Source: Liolophura sinensis (taxonomy: Eukaryota > Mollusca > Polyplacophora > Chitonida > Chitonidae). From it: 64,000 nucleotides of DNA. The stretch spans positions 35,447,608 through 35,511,607 of the forward strand of contig NC_088300.1 in NCBI RefSeq assembly GCF_032854445.1, written 5' to 3'. The stretch's first letter is position 1. Every line of letters starts with the position of its first letter. Of this stretch, positions 60,801 to 64,000 are shown piece after piece. Below the pieces are notes generated by a model. That model saw only the letters and a program-made list of their open reading frames with translations, did no database searches and had not been told where the DNA came from. The translations under genes were made by a program, and so were the position numbers.

Positions 60801-63099
60801 ACCAACTCTCAGTGTATCATATGTTGAATGGACACTTCCACATGTGTTTATATGTGTAAATGGCAGATATAAAACAGCAAAATTTTCTCAAATTGTGCTG
60901 TAACACATTGGTTTCAGTCAAACCAGGGAACTGCAGTGCACAGGCAGGAGACCAGTGCAGTGTGCCTTGTACAAAGGATAATGAATGTCCAGGGATAGAG
61001 AAGTGCTGCAGTTTGACCTGTGGCCAGACTTGCCTGCCTCCCAAAGGTTTGTATTCTTGTTGAAAATAATCTTCCTGTACTTGACTTTGAGTTCATGACT
61101 TTGTAATATGTAGACATAGCAGATGCAGGTATGCCTGTTTATGCATGTGTCAACCTCACTAATATTTCTGACAATTAAAAAGAATATGCGTACTTGTGTA
61201 TGAATTACATGTATATTGAAGAAGGGGCCTCTGTGGTCTTGAGGTTAGCATGCTCATGCAAAACAATGACCCAGGAGTCTGAATTTAGGTCCAGCTCATG
61301 CTGGCTTCCTCTCCAAACATATGTGAGAATGTTTACCAGCTAGCTATTGATGGTCGTGGGTTTCCTTGGCTCTGCCTGGTTTTCCTCCCAACATAATACT
61401 GACATCATATAAGTTAAATATTCTGGAATATGATGTAAAACACCAGTCGAATAAATGAATAATTGAAATGCATACAAAGCATATATTTTCAGATGTTTTG
61501 GGCAGAAACAAATGCTGTCAATTCCTTGATCTTTATTGACGCAGTTTGTGTCATCAGTGTCTGCCCTTGACCTGGACAATCTGTTCTGCAAAACCTGCCG
61601 GTCAGTGTGCTACAGGTTTGAATGTTTTTCTTCCCTAAACCAGTAAATCTAATTATCTACTGTTGCCTCTTTATATGTTTATGTTATCAGAGTTGGCTTG
61701 CAGCAGTAGCCCTTGTCAAAACCAAGGTGTGTGTACGGCATTCGGAGTCGATCGCTATGCATGCGGGTGCCGTGCTGGTTTCTCTGGAGCCCACTGTGAA
61801 TCATGTGAGTGCCCAGTGGATAATGTAATTCTTCAACTTTTTCGAATGTTTGCAAGGTGTTTATTCAAGCATATTCAGAATAACTGTGTAGAATGGTTAA
61901 ATTACACTTTTTGTGAAGTCCTGAAATTGACCAATCCAACCAATTTAGTTTTGTCTCCAAAATCAACTTAAAAAATGTGTATAAAGTGGACTTAAAGTCA
62001 CTCTTTCATATGCTAAAAGTTTGAGGAAATTAAGTGTGTCACAATGACTCTGGATTTCACAGTGAATAATGCAACTATGTGTACATGTATACCATGTTCC
62101 AGTTCATTGAATCACGTAAATCCTTACATATCACACTAGGTTGTATCGCGTGACATAATTAAATAGATATATTAAAGTATATAAAGAAATAAATGAATGG
62201 CTATCTACAGACCAGCAGGCCATCCCTTTTTTTCATTGACGTCTCATTTCTTTTCTGTGGGGCAGATGTCGGCACTGCTTGCTCCAGAACGCTTAACCTT
62301 TGTGGGGCTGGTGGAACGTGCCAGCCTGTGGGCAATGAGAACTACAGGTGTATGTGTATGAGTGGCTACTATGGCGACCATTGCCAATTCTACAACGGGA
62401 CTGTGGGGACGGTCTGCACAAGGACGCCAACAATCTGTGAAAATGGCGGATCCTGTATGCCTGAAGGCACCAATGGCTACAGATGCATGTGTTTCTTTGG
62501 ATTCTATGGTCGAAATTGCGAGTATCACAATGGAACTGTACCCCCTCCTACTGGAGTCTGTCAGGTAATCTTGTTAAAGTAAAACAAACTTTAAATCTTT
62601 TCACTTTTTGAAATTCAGCTGTACAAAATAAGATGTGGCACAAGCAAGAATTAGGTATCATTCTAATAATGAAAACTATGGTGCATTGCGTTTCACCAAA
62701 TTTCCTTCTGTATTTGGCCTAAAATTTTGTCTGTGTATAAGTTACACATTTTGCATGTCTCTGATGGGTTTTTTTTGTTGTTTTTTTTTTTGGAAGATAA
62801 AATGATCTACTGGTATGCTTAAATCCTAGAAGTAATTATTTATTGTTTTTTTTTTACCTCTAAAATTGCAATTTTTCTCAGGCAAATTTGTAGAGCATAT
62901 ATGCAGTAGGTTACATGTTTCCTAAAACACATGCAGTTAGCATGCATAGTTTATCTTGGTTTATAGGCTTATGTATGTTGGATGTTGTTGTTTCACCTAC
63001 AGAATTTTTTCTGCCCCCTTGAGATGTACTGTGTAGCACAGGAGGAGTGTAAGGTGGGAGAGGGCAATAAGACATGCAGAACAACTCCTGTATGTAAAG
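42787..63099 (+). CDS. Large secreted mosaic protein: EGF / FOLN-like / WAP / thyroglobulin type-1 repeats, 3' end outside window
   Basis: Twenty-four exons with AG/GT borders and consistent phases encode about 1,266 residues before the window ends. CDS exons: 42787-42841, 43226-43272, 44765-44846, 45269-45400, 45876-46024, 47361-47448, 47944-48108, 49380-49757, 50446-50565, 51231-51372, 52033-52123, 52929-53090, 53465-53848, 54242-54385, 55524-55640, 56809-56957, 57746-57800, 58278-58424, 59089-59259, 60103-60486, 60918-61046, 61691-61804, 62266-62564, 63003-63099. Order: signal peptide, FOLN-like, EGF, EGF, FOLN-like, WAP, TY, EGF, EGF, FOLN-like, WAP, TY, WAP, EGF, EGF, short FOLN-like, EGF, WAP, TY, WAP, EGF, EGF-EGF, FOLN-like. 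No transmembrane segment is seen. WAP and TY domains often inhibit proteases, so an extracellular inhibitor or matrix function is inferred. Exon 10 is frame-broken by two extra G bases. I know no named protein with this order. Domain assignment is confident; overall function is not. Confidence 0.9.
43226..44846 (+). CDS. Mosaic gene exons 2-3: first FOLN-like six-cysteine module
   Basis: Exon 2 (43226-43272) encodes [15 protein letters not shown] and ends in phase 0. Exon 3 (44765-44846) encodes [15 protein letters not shown] and then four-to-five-residue spaced cysteines up to TQCL, ending in phase 1. The cysteine spacing is C-x4-C-x5-C-x4-C-x4-C-x5-C. The DPC-x4-C-x5-C start resembles the FOLN subdomain of follistatin, agrin and SPARC-like proteins. 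The intervening 1.5-kb intron is largely a 33-34 bp minisatellite with a SINE inside it. Confidence 0.8.
43436..44284. repeat. 33-34 bp minisatellite split by a SINE
   Basis: Tandem copies of GGGGGAAATGTCTATACTGA followed by CTTGATGTTATTT, interrupted by the SINE at 43573-43936. Lies between mosaic exons 2 and 3. Copies vary mainly at CTTGA/CTCGA and in G-run length. Confidence 0.93.
43573..43936 (+). mobile_element. tRNA-headed SINE (family 1), inside a minisatellite in a gene intron
   Basis: Starts ACCGGCCCGGATAGCACAG. TGATGTTATTTGG flanks both ends (43560-43572, 43937-43949), but this is also part of the surrounding repeat unit. It carries the same open stretch as the other copies (residues such as [14 protein letters not shown]), which reflects DNA conservation and not necessarily a protein. 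Confidence 0.82.
45269..46024 (+). CDS. Mosaic gene exons 4-5: EGF domains 1 and 2
   Basis: Exon 4 (45269-45400) has [19 protein letters not shown] and ends GRFCHLPAS, a six-cysteine EGF, phase 1 to 1. Exon 5 (45876-46024) has [19 protein letters not shown] and [12 protein letters not shown], a second EGF, followed by a spacer ending ISACA, in which C is the first cysteine of the next FOLN-like module. Exon 5 ends in phase 0. Neither shows the calcium-binding consensus at its N-terminus. Confidence 0.9.
47361..47448 (+). CDS. Mosaic gene exon 6: FOLN-like module 2
   Basis: Encodes [18 protein letters not shown] through VVPYCA. Together with SACA from exon 5 the spacing is C-x4-C-x5-C-x6-C-x4-C-x5-C, matching module 1 closely. 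Enters in phase 0 and leaves in phase 1. Confidence 0.82.
47944..48108 (+). CDS. Mosaic gene exon 7: WAP domain 1
   Basis: Four-disulfide WAP core with eight cysteines: GLCPFN, then [20 protein letters not shown] and GCSSQCIP. The DxxC...KCC...C...C signature is intact. Phase 1 to 1. WAP domains are typically serine-protease inhibitors or antimicrobial, which is family knowledge and not shown here. Confidence 0.92.
49380..49757 (+). CDS. Mosaic gene exon 8: enlarged thyroglobulin type-1 domain 1
   Basis: The first cysteine is in LCEQMRAEF. The core follows as [13 protein letters not shown], then [10 protein letters not shown] and STCPT, so all six TY cysteines are present. Between cysteines 1 and 2 lie 75 residues, about three times the usual gap, rich in helix-forming residues and NxT/NxS sites. 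Phase 1 to 1. An interspersed MITE-like repeat begins about 180 bp past the donor. Confidence 0.88.
49941..50131. mobile_element. MITE-like interspersed repeat, copy 2
   Basis: Same element as 3654-3855: begins ATTCTTCAACCC, holds CTGATAAAATTATACTC, ends GTTGAGGAAGT. Lies in the intron after mosaic exon 8. Confidence 0.65.
50140..50320. repeat. Degenerate tandem repeat of GTGTACCATGTTGACTC type
   Basis: About six imperfect units of roughly 25-30 bp containing TGTACCATGTTGACTC, in the intron after mosaic exon 8 and just right of a MITE-like copy. Confidence 0.6.
50446..50565 (+). CDS. Mosaic gene exon 9: EGF domain 3
   Basis: Encodes [20 protein letters not shown] then [16 protein letters not shown]; six cysteines with the GWTGxxC ending of classical EGF repeats. 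Phase 1 to 1. Confidence 0.93.
51231..51372 (+). CDS. Mosaic gene exon 10: EGF domain 4, frame-broken
   Basis: The exon opens well ([17 protein letters not shown]) but as written runs into a stop within the domain. The expected second half (CTCLDGF, then FCE, then DGDPCQ) is present in the other two frames. The shifts coincide with a run of six G at 51292-51297 and of four G at 51326-51329; one fewer base in each would make the exon an ordinary EGF with matching phase-0 donor. Flanking splice sites are normal. Either assembly homopolymer errors or genuine double lesions. Confidence 0.8.
52033..52123 (+). CDS. Mosaic gene exon 11: FOLN-like module 3
   Basis: Encodes [20 protein letters not shown] and [10 protein letters not shown]. 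With DPCQ from exon 10 the spacing is C-x4-C-x5-C-x5-C-x5-C-x5-C. Phase 0 in, phase 1 out; the donor used is TCGT then gtgagt, which keeps frame with exon 12. Confidence 0.82.
52929..53090 (+). CDS. Mosaic gene exon 12: WAP domain 2
   Basis: Eight cysteines in WAP order: LICQPPN, then [20 protein letters not shown], then [10 protein letters not shown]. Phase 1 to 1. Confidence 0.9.
53465..53848 (+). CDS. Mosaic gene exon 13: enlarged thyroglobulin type-1 domain 2
   Basis: The first cysteine is in [17 protein letters not shown]. The core is [14 protein letters not shown], then [10 protein letters not shown] and VTCTQ. The cysteine 1-2 spacing is exactly 75 residues, as in TY domain 1, although the inserts share little sequence. 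Phase 1 to 1. Confidence 0.9.
54242..54385 (+). CDS. Mosaic gene exon 14: WAP domain 3
   Basis: Eight cysteines: [37 protein letters not shown]. It directly follows a TY exon, making a WAP-TY-WAP block. Phase 1 to 1. Confidence 0.92.
55524..55640 (+). CDS. Mosaic gene exon 15: EGF domain 5
   Basis: Encodes [18 protein letters not shown] then [15 protein letters not shown]. Six cysteines, phase 1 to 1. Its downstream intron opens with a roughly 90-bp tandem repeat array. Confidence 0.92.
55695..56195. repeat. Tandem array of about 90-bp units
   Basis: Five to six copies containing ACCAGTTTCATTGTGGTTTT and AAAAGATCACGG, in the intron after mosaic exon 15. Very similar copies imply recent expansion. 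Confidence 0.88.
56456..56584 (+). mobile_element. SINE (family 2), 3' half
   Basis: Carries GTTTCCTCCCACCATAATGC, then TTCTTGAGTACGGCATAAAA, then an (AAAT)n tail; the tRNA head is absent. Similar fragments are at 18935-19040 (+), 59737-59848 (+), 57090-57196 (+), 35606-35760 (-), 24228-24290 (-), 6355-6490 (-) and 5550-5680 (-). An isolated head is at 19549-19640 (+). Confidence 0.7.
56809..56957 (+). CDS. Mosaic gene exon 16: EGF domain 6
   Basis: Encodes [19 protein letters not shown] then [14 protein letters not shown], followed by a spacer ending DPCDAV, which supplies the first cysteine of the next module. The phase-0 donor sits two codons later than at the equivalent junctions of exons 2, 5, 10 and 23. 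Confidence 0.9.
57746..57800 (+). CDS. Mosaic gene exon 17: shortened FOLN-like module 4
   Basis: Only 18 codons: [18 protein letters not shown]. With DPCDAV it gives C-x4-C-x5-C-x8-C, lacking the last two cysteines of the other copies. This shorter form looks most like a bare FOLN subdomain. Phase 0 in, phase 1 out. Confidence 0.75.
58278..58424 (+). CDS. Mosaic gene exon 18: EGF domain 7
   Basis: Encodes [19 protein letters not shown] then [16 protein letters not shown]. The CSVNAEC form resembles EGF repeats of the calcium-binding style, but the acidic N-terminal consensus is absent. It is an extra single EGF inserted between a FOLN-like and a WAP exon. Phase 1 to 1. Confidence 0.88.
59089..59259 (+). 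CDS. Mosaic gene exon 19: WAP domain 4
   Basis: Encodes [14 protein letters not shown], then [29 protein letters not shown]; eight cysteines. It opens on a run of eight A, a slippage-prone acceptor-proximal tract. Phase 1 to 1. Confidence 0.92.
59330..59525 (-). mobile_element. SINE (family 2), head-to-middle copy
   Basis: Minus strand: ACCCTCCGTGGCTCAGTCGG head, a GAGTTCAAGACC-type B box and a middle section shared with the other copies. The 3' tail is missing or diverged. Lies in the intron after mosaic exon 19. Confidence 0.75.
60103..60486 (+). CDS. Mosaic gene exon 20: enlarged thyroglobulin type-1 domain 3
   Basis: The first cysteine is in [16 protein letters not shown]. The core is [15 protein letters not shown], then [10 protein letters not shown] and INCA. 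The cysteine 1-2 gap is 83 residues. Length 384 nt, the same as exon 13. Phase 1 to 1. Confidence 0.9.
60918..61046 (+). CDS. Mosaic gene exon 21: WAP domain 5
   Basis: Encodes [16 protein letters not shown], then [13 protein letters not shown], then CGQTCLPPK; eight cysteines, compact. Phase 1 to 1; donor gtttgt is weaker than most in this gene. Confidence 0.92.
61225..61462 (+). mobile_element. SINE (family 2), near full length
   Basis: Starts GGCCTCTGTGGTCTTGAGG, continues through the shared TTTCCTTGGCTCTGCCTGG middle, and ends with a diverged TAAAACACCAGTCGAATAAA tail. Lies in the intron after mosaic exon 21. Confidence 0.78.
61691..61804 (+). CDS. Mosaic gene exon 22: EGF domain 8
   Basis: Encodes [20 protein letters not shown] then [14 protein letters not shown]; six cysteines. 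Phase 1 to 1. A MITE-like repeat starts 24 bp after the exon. Confidence 0.93.
61828..62031. mobile_element. MITE-like interspersed repeat, copy 3
   Basis: Begins ATTCTTCAACTTT and ends GTTTGAGGAAAT, sharing its central TTTTGTCTCCAAAATCAA with copy 1. Lies directly after mosaic exon 22. Confidence 0.65.
62266..62564 (+). CDS. Mosaic gene exon 23: EGF domains 9 and 10 in one exon
   Basis: Two EGF domains without an intron between them. Their halves are near copies: [20 protein letters not shown] and [20 protein letters not shown]. The exon ends GVCQ in phase 0, giving the first cysteine of module 5. Probably an in-exon duplication or an intron loss. Confidence 0.93.
63003..63099 (+). CDS. Mosaic gene exon 24: FOLN-like module 5, last visible exon
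   Basis: Encodes [19 protein letters not shown] then [11 protein letters not shown]. With GVCQ the spacing is C-x4-C-x5-C-x5-C-x8-C-x5-C. Donor gtatgg, phase 1, so at least one more exon must follow beyond the window. Confidence 0.85.
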
Positions 63100-63156
63100 G
63101 TATGGCATACATACAAGTACATATAATAGACAATTTTCAAATACAGCTCTTACTAA

Positions 63157-64000
63157 CCAGTTGCCAGTGAGATAAGCACAGCTTCTGCTGACAGTTTGCC
63201 AGCAAGACACGATGCCTTGCCAGTGAGACACAAATACAGCGTCTGTTGGCCTTTTCCAGTGACACATAAATATAGGATCTACTGACCCTTTGTCATTGAG
63301 ACAGAAAAATACAGCTTCTGCTGAGCCTTTGTGAATGAGACAACAATACAGATTGTATTTGCTCTTTGTGAATGAGACACCAATACAGATTGTGTATGCC
63401 CTTGGTCAATGAAACATCAATACAGATTGTGTTTGCCCTTTGTCAGTGAGACACCAATACAGATTGTGTTTGCCCTTTGTCAATGAGACACCAATACAGA
63501 TTGTGTAGGCCCTTGGTCAATGAGACACCAATACAGATTGTGTTTGCCCTTTGCCAATGATACACCAATACAGATTGTGTTTGCCCTTTGTCAGTGAGAC
63601 ACCAATAGAGATTGTGTTTGCCTTTTGTCAGTGAGACAGAAAAATACAGCTTGTGCTGGGCCTTTACCAATGAGACACCAATACAGATTGTGTAGGCCCT
63701 TGGTCAATGATACACCAATACAGATTGTGTAGGCCCTTGGTCAATGATACACCAATACAGATTGTGTTTGCCCTTTGTCAGTGAGACACCAATAGAGATT
63801 GTGTTTGCCTTTTGTCAGTGAGACAGAAAAATACAGCTTCTGCTGGGCCTTTACCAATGAGACACCAATACAGATTTCGTTTGCCTTTTGTCAATGAGAC
63901 ACCAATACAGATTGTGTTTGCCTTTTTGTCAATGATACACCAATACAGATTGTGTTTGCCTTTTGTCAAGGAAACAGCAATACTTATAGGAGAGGCACTT
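63157..64000. repeat. 37-bp minisatellite running off the right edge
   Basis: Unit like CCAATACAGATTGTGTTTGC followed by CCTTTGTCAGTGAGACA. Edge copies (63157-63340) are diverged and the core is uniform. Starts 58 bp after mosaic exon 24. Confidence 0.92.

Noticed and set aside
63443-63969. Minus-strand repeat proteins (KGQTQSVLV type)
   Set aside because: Translation of the 37-bp minisatellite in changing frames; not a gene.

Overview
The window is animal nuclear DNA: AT-rich, with short exons bounded by GT/AG splice sites, long introns, many tRNA-headed SINEs, MITE-like elements and minisatellites. Family content and repeat style (recurrent GTAGGCCTAC palindromes, SINE tails related to TTGAGTACGACGTTAAAC) suggest a marine invertebrate, most likely a lophotrochozoan such as a mollusc. 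That placement is inference; no species is assigned.

Region 1 (about 0.96-16.6 kb, minus strand) is an alpha-catenin gene. Eighteen coding exons were placed base by base. Their phases are consistent and they give 840 uninterrupted codons from the start ATG at 15838. The last roughly 60-70 residues of the family length should lie to the left of the window. A possible 14-codon cassette exon sits in the intron after the vinculin-binding helix.

Region 2 (16.8-42.7 kb) is mostly intergenic. It holds SINEs, MITE-like elements, an (AT)n tract, a diverged segmental duplication, a perfect 21-bp hairpin beside a cluster of TGACTC motifs, and a 1-kb minisatellite. On the minus strand at 23.03-26.47 kb, four short candidate exons may form the 3' end of a gene I do not recognise.

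Region 3 (42.76 kb to the right edge, plus strand) is the most interesting part. It is a large secreted mosaic gene with 24 recognised exons and about 1,266 codons so far, continuing past the window. It encodes a signal peptide followed by repeated blocks: EGF, EGF, a six-cysteine follistatin-N-terminus-like (FOLN-like) module, WAP, an enlarged thyroglobulin type-1 (TY) domain, and often a second WAP. In total there are ten EGF, five FOLN-like, five WAP and three TY domains. Nearly all introns are phase 1. The only phase-0 junctions lie inside the FOLN-like module, after its first cysteine. Each TY domain carries a 75-83 residue insertion between its first and second cysteines. One EGF exon (51231-51372) has two single-G excesses that break the frame; they are either assembly errors or real lesions. 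WAP and TY domains often inhibit proteases, so an extracellular inhibitor or matrix role is plausible but unproven.
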